A DNA stretch of 64,000 nucleotides from JBNJGB01 sp051747385 (lineage in GTDB: Bacteria > Myxococcota_A > UBA9042 > PHBI01 > JACKFB01): contig JBNJGB010000019.1 in the NCBI GenBank assembly GCA_051747385.1, positions 55,739 through 119,738 on the forward strand, written 5' to 3'. Numbering within the stretch: the first letter of the stretch is position 1; each line of letters starts with the position of its first letter. The notes below the pieces were generated by a model. The model made no database searches and was not told the origin of the DNA. It was given only the letters and a program-made list of their open reading frames with translations. The translations under genes were made by a program, and so were the position numbers. Positions 45,162-54,437 of this stretch are shown piece by piece.

Positions 45162-45845
45162 TCAGTCGTCGTCGCCGAAGCGATCGACGGGGGCGTGGCA
45201 GTACGGCGCCTTGCCGGTCCTGGCGTAGTAGTCCTGGTGGCGGGCCTCGGCCGGGTAGAAGGGACCCGCGGGCTCGACCTCCGTGGCCACGTCGTAGTCG
45301 CGGCGCTCCAGGATGTCGATCAGCCGCTCGACCACCTCGCGCTGGTGCTCGTCCGCGACGAACACCGCCGAGCGGTACTGCGTGCCCCGGTCCGGTCCCT
45401 GCCGATCCACCTGGGTCGGGTCGTGGATCTCGAAGAAGCGGCGGGCCAGGGCCTCGTAGGTGGTCTTCGACGGGTCGAAGCGGACGCGGACCGTCTCGGC
45501 GTGGCCCGTCTCCCCGGACGAGACCTGCGGGTACGTCGGATCCTCCACATCGCCGCCCATGTAGCCGGAGGTGACGTCCAGGACGCCCTCCCGGTCCTCC
45601 AGGAGCGACTCGACGCCCCAGAAGCAGCCTCCGGCGAAGTACGCCTCCGCCACCTCCTCGGGCTCCGGCTCGGACTCCACGTCGGCCTCCTCCTGTCGCG
45701 GGTGCTCCGCCGCGCGGGGGACCTCCTGCGCCGGCGTGGCCCCCTCGTCCTCTCGCGCCACCTCGGACGACCGGCAGCCGAGCGGGGACGCCAGGAGCAG
45801 GGCGAGGGCGAGCAGCGCGAGGAGCCGGGGCCAACGGGTCGTCAT
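45162..45845 (-). CDS. msrA: Peptide-methionine (S)-S-oxide reductase, lipoprotein form
   Basis: This 227-residue MsrA has catalytic Cys74 in AYFAGGCFWGVESL, YMGGDVEDPTYPQVSSG, GHAETVRVRFDP and a C-terminal resolving Cys in APYCHAPVD. An N-terminal signal ends SPLGC (Cys24) and a Glu/Pro-rich linker follows, so it is probably a periplasmic or membrane-anchored lipoprotein repairing oxidised Met in secreted proteins. Sec is not used at the active site although MsrA Sec variants are known. It leads a possible operon with the hydrolase and thioredoxin-like gene. Confidence 0.9.
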   Translation of the reverse strand: MTTRWPRLLALLALALLLASPLGCRSSEVAREDEGATPAQEVPRAAEHPRQEEADVESEPEPEEVAEAYFAGGCFWGVESLLEDREGVLDVTSGYMGGDVEDPTYPQVSSGETGHAETVRVRFDPSKTTYEALARRFFEIHDPTQVDRQGPDRGTQYRSAVFVADEHQREVVERLIDILERRDYDVATEVEPAGPFYPAEARHQDYYARTGKAPYCHAPVDRFGDDD

Positions 45846-45885
45846 GGGGGCCTCCCGTGCGGGTCCGGCCGCATCATACCAGGGC

Positions 45886-47670
45886 TCACTCCAGCGCGTC
45901 GTCCCAGCGCGCGGGATCGGCGACGATGTCGCAGTCGATGAACTCGACGCCGTCTTCGGCCCGGTAGGGCGACTGGCAGTACTCGAAGATGTACGGCATC
46001 TCCGTGAGCCGGACGTACTGGATCACCTCCTCCTCGCCGTCGCCGTTCGTGACGGTCTCCTCGCGCGGGGGCTTGAAGTCCTTGAAGAACTGGCCCTCCG
46101 GCAGCGACGTCCAGGGATCCCAGTGCTCCCACCCGCGATAGAAGTCCGCGGACTCGCCGTACCACTCCATGATGTGGCGCGCCTCCCGGGCCGTCAGCGG
46201 GTAGCCCTTGGCCGCGGCGGTGACCAGCCACGCGGCGGAGTCGGGGCCGTGCTCCACGAACCCGTTGTCCGGCATCGACCCGTTGAACAGGATCCGGTCG
46301 AATCGCTCGACGAGGCCGTCCATCAGCCTCTCCGCGAGCGTGGTGTGCCCCCACAGGATGGCGTTCGCGAGGGCCGCCATGTGGAAGTAGTTCAAGATGT
46401 TGTAGTTGAAGGAGTTTCCGGCGAAGGCGATCTGCTCGAAGTCCCAGCCGGCGAGGCCCCCGCCGCAGTCGCCCTTGCCGCCGAAGAAGCCGTATCCGGT
46501 GAGCGCCGCCCCGAGCTGGGCGGTGCACTCGGCGTCGGGGCCGGCGATGTCCGAGTAGGTGACGAAGTTGCCCAGGTCGGCCTCGGGGTTGCCCTCCTTG
46601 TCGACGTCGTACTGGACGGCGGCCTCCCCGTCCTCGTAGCGCGTGAGGATGTACCAGTCGTGGTCGACGATGCTCTGGGAGAAGCCGCGCATGTACTCGA
46701 TGTACAGCTCCGACGCCTGCTTCAGCTCAGGGTGGTCCACCTGGTGGTGGATGCGCGTCGCGAGCTCGAGCGTCTTGTACATGTAGGGCACGTCGTCCTT
46801 CGAGCGCATGTTGGCCACCCAGACGCTCCCGTACTCGGGGTTGTCCGGGATCTCGAAGGCGTGGACGTTCCACTTGGCCCGCTCCTCGCGGGCGTCCTCG
46901 TAGTCCACGATCACCTCGCGGCCGTCCACGTCGTAGCTGTGGTCGTGGTTGAACACGGCGCGGGCCTGCAGGTACTTCGTGATCGGGTCCTCGCGGGCGC
47001 TCTCGAACCCGAGCGACAGGGCGACCATCCCGCGCATCATGTCCGCCGCGAGCTCCGCCAGCCGCTCCTCGCCGGTCAGCACGTAGGCGGCCGAGGCGGC
47101 GTCGAGGATCTTCACGGTCCGCATGGCGATGTTCGCCGCCCACAGCCGGTGGGCGAACGTCACCGTGTCCCCGTTCCGCTCCATGCCCGTGCGCTGCCAC
47201 CACAGCCGGTAGGGCATCATGTCCTCGTCGTAGGACTCGTGGAGCCCGTGGGTCGTCCGGTAGACCCAGTCCCAGAAGCCGGTGTCGGCGTAGAACGCCA
47301 TCAACCGCAGGGTGAACTCCTCGATCTCCTGCTCCGTCGGGGCCTCTCCGGCCGGCTCCCGCTCGGGCGGCGCGAAGCCGAGCTCACCGGCGGGCATCGG
47401 CGGCGGATCGATCCCTGTCACCGGCTCCGGCTCGGGCAGCGGCGCGTCCGCGCCGACCTCTTCCGCTGCGTCCGCATCTCCGCCGGTGTCCTCGACCGCG
47501 TCCGGGCCTTCGCCCACGTCCGCGCCGGCGTCGGCGGTCGTGTCCCCGATCACCTCGGCCGTCGCGTCCGGCCCGAGGTCGCCCTGCGGGGAGTCGTCGT
47601 CGCTGCAGCCGGCCGCTGCCGCGACACAGGCGAGGAGTGCGATGACGCGAAGCGACAAGCTGTTCGGCAT
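45886..47670 (-). CDS. Large lipoprotein, possibly alpha-toroid sugar-active enzyme
   Basis: This 594-residue protein starts with a lipoprotein signal ending AAAAGC (start MPNSLSLRV at 47670), then an acidic Asp/Ala/Val-rich linker to about residue 85 and a helix-rich region to the C-terminus (WDWVYRTTHGLHESYDEDM; YMYKTLELATRIHHQVDHPELK). The spaced helices and His/Trp-rich loops are reminiscent of alpha-toroid glycan lyases or hydrolases, but I cannot identify a catalytic motif. The heparinase-like lipoprotein at 49735-52167 lies 2 kb away. Function is uncertain. Confidence 0.55.
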   Translation of the reverse strand: MPNSLSLRVIALLACVAAAAGCSDDDSPQGDLGPDATAEVIGDTTADAGADVGEGPDAVEDTGGDADAAEEVGADAPLPEPEPVTGIDPPPMPAGELGFAPPEREPAGEAPTEQEIEEFTLRLMAFYADTGFWDWVYRTTHGLHESYDEDMMPYRLWWQRTGMERNGDTVTFAHRLWAANIAMRTVKILDAASAAYVLTGEERLAELAADMMRGMVALSLGFESAREDPITKYLQARAVFNHDHSYDVDGREVIVDYEDAREERAKWNVHAFEIPDNPEYGSVWVANMRSKDDVPYMYKTLELATRIHHQVDHPELKQASELYIEYMRGFSQSIVDHDWYILTRYEDGEAAVQYDVDKEGNPEADLGNFVTYSDIAGPDAECTAQLGAALTGYGFFGGKGDCGGGLAGWDFEQIAFAGNSFNYNILNYFHMAALANAILWGHTTLAERLMDGLVERFDRILFNGSMPDNGFVEHGPDSAAWLVTAAAKGYPLTAREARHIMEWYGESADFYRGWEHWDPWTSLPEGQFFKDFKPPREETVTNGDGEEEVIQYVRLTEMPYIFEYCQSPYRAEDGVEFIDCDIVADPARWDDALE

Positions 47671-47723
47671 CCTGAGTCTCCAGTCCTCTCCGTGGTGGAG
47701 CGGACGCTTCGACCGCATCCGCT

Positions 47724-47738
47724 CTCTCGCCGCGAGAG
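47724..47738. terminator. Short hairpin downstream of the beta-barrel gene
   Basis: CTCTCG-ccg-CGAGAG is a perfect 6-bp stem, 46 bp beyond the stop of the minus-strand beta-barrel gene (47784) and before the lipoprotein start (47670). No T-run follows, so it is only a possible terminator. Confidence 0.3.
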
Positions 47739-47783
47739 GGTAGTGGCGCGGACGGTTCGAGTCACGCGCTCGGAGAGACCGCG

Positions 47784-48509
47784 CTACAGGAAGTACCAGG
47801 CGAGCCCGATCCTGGCGTAGGCCTGGTATTGCCAGGCGGAGTCGATGACGACGGTGCTGCACCCGCTAGCGCTGCACTCGAGGGTCTCGAAGCGGTCGAC
47901 GGCCTTGTCCTCGACGTTCGGGTTCAAGGTTCCGCCGAGGACCAACGGGATGCGCAGGTCCACGCTTTCGACGGGCAGGATGAACTCGAAGCCGAGGCCG
48001 AACGCCCACGCCCAGTAGGGATCCGCCTCGGCGTCCGCTTCGGCGGCGATGACCCCGGGGCCGTCGGTGGTCAGCTTGCTGTCGAGGGGGAGCACGACGT
48101 CCACGCCGCCGAACAGGTAGGGACGGACCCCCTCGAGGGGTGCCCCGACGCGCAGCAGGAACGGCACGTGGGCGGTGGTCTGCTCGATGGTGAGATCGAT
48201 GGTGTTGATCTCGCCCGTGCCCCGATCCAGCGTGACGCCGAATCCGGTCTCGAGGCCGATGATGCCTCGCCACGAGGCGGAGAAGGACAGGGTCGGGAGC
48301 CCGACGCCCACGCCGCCGAAGCCCGGGTAGGGGACCTTGAAGGTCGTCCCGTTCTGTGTGACCAGCTTGTCGCTCTCCGACGGCTCGTCGATGAAGCTGC
48401 CCACGGGGTACGCCGGGAACAGGCTCACGCCCACCTCCCACTCCCGGGCGGAGGAGGTGTCGGGGGCGAGCAGGAGCAGGGCGGCGAGGGCGGCGGCGAA
48501 CCAGCGCAT
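47784..48509 (-). CDS. Outer membrane beta-barrel protein
   Basis: This 241-residue protein has a signal peptide (about 1-22, ending SSA) and alternating beta-strands with aromatic ends (EWEVGVSLFPAYPVGSF; GVRPYLFGGVDVVL; YWAWAFGLGFEFILPV), with the C-terminus YARIGLAWYFL, an outer-membrane type terminal strand ending in aromatic and Leu. Its specific role is unknown. The start at 48509 has AGGAGG upstream. The longer frame upstream is antisense and not used. Confidence 0.78.
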   Translation of the reverse strand: MRWFAAALAALLLLAPDTSSAREWEVGVSLFPAYPVGSFIDEPSESDKLVTQNGTTFKVPYPGFGGVGVGLPTLSFSASWRGIIGLETGFGVTLDRGTGEINTIDLTIEQTTAHVPFLLRVGAPLEGVRPYLFGGVDVVLPLDSKLTTDGPGVIAAEADAEADPYWAWAFGLGFEFILPVESVDLRIPLVLGGTLNPNVEDKAVDRFETLECSASGCSTVVIDSAWQYQAYARIGLAWYFL

Positions 48510-48540
48510 CGGGGAACCTCCTGGGGACTTCGGCGCGGCC

Positions 48541-48569
48541 TTTATGCAGAATGGGGAGACGTTCTGCAA
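48541..48569 (-). promoter_or_regulatory. Candidate promoter of the beta-barrel gene
   Basis: On the minus strand TTGCAG (48564-48569) and CATAAA (48541-48546) are separated by 17 bp, with a TG just before the -10. It lies about 30 bp upstream of the gene start. Confidence 0.45.
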
Positions 48570-48659
48570 TCGACACGGGCCACGGGCGTGTGCCCGCCAC
48601 GTGACGCGCCCCCCGATTCGATCGGTCGCGGCGCGCCCATCGGCGAGAGGAGGAGCACC

Positions 48660-49649
48660 ATGGAGACGAGGACCATCCCCGGCCTCGAGGAGGAGGCCTC
48701 CCGGATCGGCCTGGGCACCTGGGCCATCGGCGGCTGGATGTGGGGCGGCACGGACGAGGACCTGTCCGTGCGCACCATCCACGCCGCCCTCGACAAGGGC
48801 ATCAACCTGGTCGACACGGCGCCGGTCTACGGCCAGGGCCGCTCCGAGGAGATCGTCGGCCGGGCCCTGAAGGAGTGGAGCGGCGGCGGTCGCGTGCTCG
48901 TGGCCACCAAGGCGGGCCTGGACTGGTCCGGCGAGGGCATCACGCGGGACTCCAGCCCGGAGCGGCTCCGGAAGGAGGTGGAGGACAGCCTGCGCCGGCT
49001 GCAGGTGGACGCCATCGACCTCTACCAGGTGCACTGGCCGGACGGGGCCGTGCCCTTCGAGGAGACGGCGCGGACGCTGGAGGCCCTCCGCCGGGAGGGG
49101 AAGATCCGCGCCGTCGGCGTGAGCAACTTCTCGCCCGAGCAGATGGCCGCCTTCCGGAAGGGCGGGCCGCTGCACACGTGCCAGCCGCCCTACAACCTGT
49201 TCGAGCGCCAGGCCGAAGACGAGATCCTGCCCTGGTGCCGCGCGCAGGGCGTGGCGACCCTGACCTACGGCGCCCTGTGCCGGGGCCTGCTCACCGGGAA
49301 GATGAGCGAGGACACGACCTTCGAGGGCGACGATCTCCGCAAGGTGGATCCGAAGTTCCAGCCGCCGCGCTTCCGGCAGTACCTGGCGGCCGTGGACGCG
49401 CTGGACCGCTTCGCGCGGGAGCGCCACGAGCGGAGCGTCCTCGAGCTGGCCGTCCGGTGGCTGCTGGAGCAGCCCGGCGTGTCGGTGGCCCTGTGGGGCG
49501 CCCGCAAGCCGGAGCAGGTGGACCCCGTGGAGCGGGTCATGGGCTGGTCCCTGAGCTCGGATGATCTCGGGGAGATCGACCGCATCGTGGCGGAGCACGT
49601 CACGGACCCGGTCGGGCCGGAGTTCATGGCCCCGCCCGAGTCGGGCTGA
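48660..49649 (+). CDS. Aldo/keto reductase
   Basis: This 329-residue protein has a NAD(P)H-dependent aldo/keto reductase fold: NLVDTAPVYGQGRSEEIVG with catalytic Asp and Tyr, LVATKAGLDW with Lys, DLYQVHWPDG with His, and SVLELAVRWLLEQPGVSVALW near the cofactor site. It is of the type that reduces sugar or steroid carbonyls. The start has GAGAGGAGG upstream. It lies between two polysaccharide-related lipoprotein candidates, which may hint at sugar substrates (inference). Confidence 0.9.
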   Translation: METRTIPGLEEEASRIGLGTWAIGGWMWGGTDEDLSVRTIHAALDKGINLVDTAPVYGQGRSEEIVGRALKEWSGGGRVLVATKAGLDWSGEGITRDSSPERLRKEVEDSLRRLQVDAIDLYQVHWPDGAVPFEETARTLEALRREGKIRAVGVSNFSPEQMAAFRKGGPLHTCQPPYNLFERQAEDEILPWCRAQGVATLTYGALCRGLLTGKMSEDTTFEGDDLRKVDPKFQPPRFRQYLAAVDALDRFARERHERSVLELAVRWLLEQPGVSVALWGARKPEQVDPVERVMGWSLSSDDLGEIDRIVAEHVTDPVGPEFMAPPESG

Positions 49650-49734
49650 ACCTTCAGAGCGGGAGCCGGGCGCGGACCCGGGTGTGGTGTCACTGAGTGC
49701 CACATGATAGCCCCGTCGTGAAGGAGGAGGTTTC

Positions 49735-52167
49735 ATGATCCGACCGCTGCCCCTGGGAGCCCTGGTCGCGACGGCGCTGCTCGTCGGCTGCGACGACGGC
49801 GGATCCGCCGCGCCCGACACCGCAGGACAGGATGTCGCGGACGTCGCGGACGCCCCGGACGAGGACGTGACACCGGACGCCGGGACCGTGGACACGATCG
49901 CCGACCCGGGCGCCGACCCCGGAGACGACCCCGGAGACGACCCGGCGGACGCGGAGGCCGACGCGGACACCCACGCGGCGGACGTCGGCCCCGACGTGGA
50001 GCCGACGGGCCACCCCATCGGCCTCCCGGCGCCGGCCACGGAGCACCCCAGCCTCCTCGTGACGCCGGATCGGAAGCCGGAGATCCTCGCCCGCGTCGAC
50101 CAGGAACCGTACGCCTCCATCCTCGCCCGCGTCGAGCAGCGCGCGGGCCGCAGCATCCGCGAGCAGGACGAGGGCACCTGGGACTACCACGTCCAGGGGC
50201 AGAACGGGGAGACGGCCCAGGCCAACGCCATGCTCGCCTGGCTCTTCGACGACGAGGAGGCCGCGGGCAAGGCCGTGGAGATCCTGGGCACCCTGGACAC
50301 CAACCTGGGCGACACGCCGGACGTGGACGTGCACATCCGGATGCCCCGGGTCCTCATGGGCCACGCCAACGCCCTGGACCTGCTCCTGGCGACGCCTTGG
50401 ATCACGCCGGAGCAGGCGACGGACGCCCGCGAGCGCATCCTGACCCTCACCGGGAAGCTGGTGGAGGACTGGGTCGAGGGGATCTACGGGGACTTCCTGC
50501 TCGGCCTCGCCCAGAACAACTACATCGTCCGGACGGCGGCCTCGGTGGGCTACGTGGCGCTGGCGTTCCCGGACGCCCCCGACGCGGCGGCCTGGGCGGA
50601 CTGGGCCTTCGGCGAGCTCGCGTACATGTTCGACCCGGTCGACGGGCACTACCTCCAGGCCGACGGCGGGCTGGCGGAGGACGTCTACTACGGCAACTTC
50701 TCGTTCTCGCCGGCCCTCGCGACCTTCCTGGCCTGGGACAACCTGGTCGGCGAGCCCCGCGAGTTCGCCACGAACTGCACGACGCGCGCCCAGGAGGGAC
50801 CCCACGCGGATCACGGCTGCGTCGACGGCGCCCCGGTCGCCTTCGAGAACCCGCTGCACGATCCGACGTTCCGCTCCATCGGGGACTGGCACCTGGGCCT
50901 CCGGATGCCCAACGGCGCCCGCGCCGTCATGGGCGACGCCCGCTTCATCGGGCTCAACGGCGGCGCCCTGCTGTCGTCCTTCACGGGCGAGGGCCACCTG
51001 GTCTGGGACCTGGTGGACAACCCGGCGCGCCCCATGGAGACGAACTACGGCGTGGACCTCGCGCCGCACCACCTCGTGTACGTCGACGAGTCGGTCGAGG
51101 TGGCGCCGCCCACCTGGACGACCCGGTTCTTCGAGGAGTCCGGCCACGCGGTGTTCCGGTCGGGCTGGGGGCCGGACGATCGCTGGCTGATGCTCGTGGC
51201 GGAGCACGGCGACGCGCGCCAGACCCTCCACGACCACGCGGACGAGACGTCGTTCAGCATGGCGGCGTATGGCGAGTACCTCCTCGTCGACACGGGCTAC
51301 TACAAGCCGGATCCCATGAACAACGCGCGCACGGCGGACGCCTGGGCGCACAGCGTGGTGCTGATCGACGGGCAGATGGGCCCGGTCAAGGGCAAGGTCG
51401 TCGACACGGGCGGCGTCGACGCGGCGCTGGAGCACACCCGGGACGGCGAGCACCTGGACTTCGCCCAGGCCCGCATGACGTACCAGGGCACGACGGTGTC
51501 CCGCGGGGTCGCCTTCGTCCGGGATCGGTGGTTCCTGGTGGCCGACCGCCTGGAGGCGTCGCCGGGGCAGGCGCCTCGGGAGCACCGCTGGCGCGTGCAC
51601 GGCAACGCGGGGCTGGACCGCGGGGGCCTCTTCGAGGTGCTGCCGGACCGCGCCCGGTTCGAGCGCGACGCGGCCGGCGTCGACGTGGCGCTGGCGTCCA
51701 CCGCGCCCGGGATGACCCTCGAGGAGCCGCCCTACGAGCCCCTGACCGCGCCCCACGTCCACGAGATCCGCGGCCACGACGACGTGGGACACCACGGGGT
51801 CGTGGACGGCGTGGTGGAGGCGCCGGCGCCGAGCTATCTGGCGGTCCTCGCGCCGTATCGGACCGGGACCGAGGCGGAGGCCGAGGACGCCCCCCTCGAC
51901 GTGGCGCCGGTGGACCTCGGGGACGGCGTGGCGGCGTGGCGGATCACCTCGGCCGGGGCCGTCGACCTCGCCGTCCTCCGCGAGCAAGAGGCCGCCACGA
52001 GCTTCACGCTCCACGACGGGACCGCCGTGGAGACGGACGCCGATGTGACGCTCCTGACCCTCGAGGGGGGCCCTCCCGTGGCGCTCCTGGCGGGTGGCAC
52101 GGCGGCCACCGTGGACGGTGAGACCGTCCTCGAGACCGGGGGCGCGCCGGTGGTCTTCGCAGAGTAG
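49735..52167 (+). CDS. Heparinase II/III-like lipoprotein
   Basis: This 810-residue lipoprotein signal ends ALLVGC (Cys19), and an Asp/Ala/Pro/Gly repeat linker follows to about 90. The middle is an alpha-toroid (about 105-400), and the C-terminal part has a beta-sandwich with TLHDHADETSFSMAAYGEYL and LVDTGYYKPDPMNNARTADAW, matching the conserved heparinase II/III/alginate lyase segment with the His needed for catalysis. The likely role is uronic-acid polysaccharide elimination at the outer membrane. The start has a strong AAGGAGGAGG upstream. Confidence 0.82.
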   Translation: MIRPLPLGALVATALLVGCDDGGSAAPDTAGQDVADVADAPDEDVTPDAGTVDTIADPGADPGDDPGDDPADAEADADTHAADVGPDVEPTGHPIGLPAPATEHPSLLVTPDRKPEILARVDQEPYASILARVEQRAGRSIREQDEGTWDYHVQGQNGETAQANAMLAWLFDDEEAAGKAVEILGTLDTNLGDTPDVDVHIRMPRVLMGHANALDLLLATPWITPEQATDARERILTLTGKLVEDWVEGIYGDFLLGLAQNNYIVRTAASVGYVALAFPDAPDAAAWADWAFGELAYMFDPVDGHYLQADGGLAEDVYYGNFSFSPALATFLAWDNLVGEPREFATNCTTRAQEGPHADHGCVDGAPVAFENPLHDPTFRSIGDWHLGLRMPNGARAVMGDARFIGLNGGALLSSFTGEGHLVWDLVDNPARPMETNYGVDLAPHHLVYVDESVEVAPPTWTTRFFEESGHAVFRSGWGPDDRWLMLVAEHGDARQTLHDHADETSFSMAAYGEYLLVDTGYYKPDPMNNARTADAWAHSVVLIDGQMGPVKGKVVDTGGVDAALEHTRDGEHLDFAQARMTYQGTTVSRGVAFVRDRWFLVADRLEASPGQAPREHRWRVHGNAGLDRGGLFEVLPDRARFERDAAGVDVALASTAPGMTLEEPPYEPLTAPHVHEIRGHDDVGHHGVVDGVVEAPAPSYLAVLAPYRTGTEAEAEDAPLDVAPVDLGDGVAAWRITSAGAVDLAVLREQEAATSFTLHDGTAVETDADVTLLTLEGGPPVALLAGGTAATVDGETVLETGGAPVVFAE

Positions 52168-52236
52168 GCGCGGACCGCGGGGGCGCAGGGCCGCCGAAGG
52201 TGTTAGGATGGGCCTCTCCCCGACAGGAGGCCGCCC

Positions 52237-52704
52237 ATGCCCACACAGCGCGCCGACGCGTCGTCCCGGCAGTTCCGCGAGGCCCTCACGACCTTCGAAG
52301 ACGAGGTCCTCACGCCCGTGGTCCCGGGCGAGGTGCGCGGGTGGTGTCGGGACGTGCAGCGCCTGGTGGAGCCGCTCCGCGAGGCCTGGCGGCAGACGCA
52401 GGACGACCACCGGAACGTCCTGGCGCAGATCCTGGAGGACGATCCCGAGCTCGCGCGCCGGGTCGACCACCTGGAGGCGCGCGAGCGCGGCCTGTCCCGG
52501 GAGTTCGAGCGCCTCGTCGCCCGGCTGGAGGAGGTGGTCCAGATGGACGCCACCTCCACCAACGGAAGCTGGGAGCCGGACGTGGAGGCCCGTGACGTCC
52601 GGAAGCGGCTGGAGCGCTGGATGATGGGCTGCCGGGAGCAGGAGCAGGAGCTCCGCACCTGGATGATCGAGGCCCTCTACCGGGACCGCGGCACGGGGGA
52701 CTGA
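52237..52704 (+). CDS. Hypothetical helical protein
   Basis: This 155-residue protein has no signal peptide and consists of charged helices (VEPLREAWRQTQDDHRNVLA; EARERGLSREFERLVARLEE). The start has AGGAGG upstream. I do not recognise a family. It lies alone between the heparinase-like gene and the flavodoxin-like gene. Confidence 0.6.
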   Translation: MPTQRADASSRQFREALTTFEDEVLTPVVPGEVRGWCRDVQRLVEPLREAWRQTQDDHRNVLAQILEDDPELARRVDHLEARERGLSREFERLVARLEEVVQMDATSTNGSWEPDVEARDVRKRLERWMMGCREQEQELRTWMIEALYRDRGTGD

Positions 52705-52754
52705 CCTCACCTCGCCGGGGGGGGGCGGGCCCGCTTCTTGCTTCCTTTCCGGGC

Positions 52755-53333
52755 ATGGCCCACATCCTCATCGCCCACGGCACCTCGGAGCGGCACACCG
52801 AGCGCGTGGCGCAGCACCTCCGCGTGGTGGCCGATCAGCACGGCCACAAGGTGGTGCTGCTGCGGGTCGACGAGCGCGCGCCGACCCTGTCCCTGGACGC
52901 CTTCGACGCCGCCATGGTCGGCGGGACCGTCCGCTTCGGGCGCTTCCAGCGGGCGCTGAGGCTCTTCGCCATGGAGCAGCGGGCCTTCCTGGAGGCCGTG
53001 CCCAGCGCCTTCTTCGGGATCTGCCTGCCGCCCGGAGCCGCCGACGACGTCGGGCAAGCCGCCGCGCAGCGCCACGTGGAGCGGTTCGTGGAGGAGACCG
53101 GGTGGCAGCCGCCGCACGTGGGGCTCTTCGCGGGGCGCCTCGCCTATCGGCAGGTGGGGTGGATCGAGCGCCTCCTGCTCGAGCGCCTGGCGCGGCGGCA
53201 CGGCGCGAGCACGGACACGTCCCGAGACCACGTCTACACGGACTGGGACGCGGCCACCCGCTTCGTGGAGGAGTTCCTGGAGGGCCACCTGGCGCGGCGC
53301 CCCAGCGTGCCCCGCCGGCGCGGGGGCGCCTGA
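52755..53333 (+). CDS. Flavodoxin-like protein (HemG-type)
   Basis: This 192-residue protein has the flavodoxin fold with the FMN-loop analogue IAHGTSERHTERVAQHL (near 6-22), VDERAPTLSLDAFDAAMVGG and a C-terminal VYTDWDAATRFVEEFLE. The overall order resembles the oxygen-independent protoporphyrinogen oxidase HemG, which oxidises protoporphyrinogen IX with FMN, but the level of identity cannot be judged by eye. A general flavodoxin is the other option. Confidence 0.7.
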   Translation: MAHILIAHGTSERHTERVAQHLRVVADQHGHKVVLLRVDERAPTLSLDAFDAAMVGGTVRFGRFQRALRLFAMEQRAFLEAVPSAFFGICLPPGAADDVGQAAAQRHVERFVEETGWQPPHVGLFAGRLAYRQVGWIERLLLERLARRHGASTDTSRDHVYTDWDAATRFVEEFLEGHLARRPSVPRRRGGA

Positions 53334-53352
53334 GCGCGGAGGGAAGTTCGTG

Positions 53353-53372
53353 CATCCGCCGGGCGGTGGATG
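53353..53372 (+). terminator. Hairpin downstream of the HemG-like gene
   Basis: CATCCGCC-gggc-GGTGGATG folds into an 8-bp stem (one G-U) 20 bp past the stop of the flavodoxin-like gene. There is no T-run, so termination is only suggested. Confidence 0.35.
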
Positions 53373-53408
53373 TACCCGTGGGGCCCACGCACGGACGGGG
53401 AGCGACGG

Positions 53409-54401
53409 ATGACGGAGCCTGGGGACGACGAGCAGCGGCTGACGGAGGCGCGGGACAAGCTCGACCGGGCCACCCCCATGGTCTACGAGGGGCGGGCGGA
53501 CGAGGCCGCGACGCTGTACCGCGAGGCCATGGACACGCTGGAGCCCCTGGGTCGCGATCCCCGCGCGGAGCGACTCCGCTCGAGCTGCCTGGACGGGCTG
53601 GGCGCCGTGGCGGGCCAGGCCGGGCGGCTCGACGAGGCCGAGGCGCGTCACCGGGAGGCCCTCGACCTGCGCCGCGCCCTGGAGGGAGAGGCCGGCGAGC
53701 CCTCGAAGGATCTCCGGGTGGCCATCGCCGTGAGCTGCATGAACCTCTCGTCGGTGCTCGCGGCCGCGAAGCGGATCGAAGAGGCCGAGGCCCTCACCGG
53801 GGAGGCGCTCGAGCGGCTGGATCCGGACGACCCCGAGCCCGCCGTCGCGGCCTATCGCCTGGGGGCGCGGCAGGCGCTGGCCCTCGCGTACGCCGGGGTC
53901 GACCGGATGGAGGAGAGCGCAGCCGTCTTCCGGGAGGCCGTGGCCGAGACCCGGCGCGCCCTGGACTCGGACGACGAGGGCCTGGTCGCGAGCATGGTGC
54001 CCGCCTACGTCCAGCTCATGCTCAACGCGTCCATGGCCTTCTTCCACTCCGGGGAGCCGGACGAGGCCTGCGCCGCGGCCGACGAGGCCGCCGAGGTGGC
54101 CGAGACCGTCTTCGAGGAGTCCCAGGAGCCGGGTGCCCTGGGGCAGTATCTGACGGCCCAGATGCACCTGCTCGACTTCCACGAGGCCGCGGGCCGCTTC
54201 GCCAAGGCGGAGGACGCGCTCTTCAAGGCCCTGGACGTGGCCGGCCCCCACGCGGAGCTGATCGAGCGGGGGCGGAGGTTCTACCGCGGCCTGCTCGACC
54301 TGGACGACGAGGCCCTGGAGTCCGGGGATCTGCCGCGCGACGAGGTCCGGGAGTCCCTGGAGGACCTGGAATCGCGCTCCCATGCGGGATCCGACGAGTG
54401 A
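53409..54401 (+). CDS. TPR-repeat protein
   Basis: This 330-residue protein has several helix pairs of TPR type (ADEAATLYREAMDTLEPLG, LDEAEARHREALDLRRAL, IEEAEALTGEALERLD, MEESAAVFREAVAETRRAL, FAKAEDALFKALDVAG) without a signal peptide, so it is probably a cytoplasmic scaffold. The partner is unknown. The start at 53409 was chosen over an upstream ATG at 53370 because a GGGGAG motif lies just before it. Confidence 0.85.
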   Translation: MTEPGDDEQRLTEARDKLDRATPMVYEGRADEAATLYREAMDTLEPLGRDPRAERLRSSCLDGLGAVAGQAGRLDEAEARHREALDLRRALEGEAGEPSKDLRVAIAVSCMNLSSVLAAAKRIEEAEALTGEALERLDPDDPEPAVAAYRLGARQALALAYAGVDRMEESAAVFREAVAETRRALDSDDEGLVASMVPAYVQLMLNASMAFFHSGEPDEACAAADEAAEVAETVFEESQEPGALGQYLTAQMHLLDFHEAAGRFAKAEDALFKALDVAGPHAELIERGRRFYRGLLDLDDEALESGDLPRDEVRESLEDLESRSHAGSDE

Positions 54402-54437
54402 TGACGCAGTGCGGGGCGCGCTACCCCGACAAGCCAT

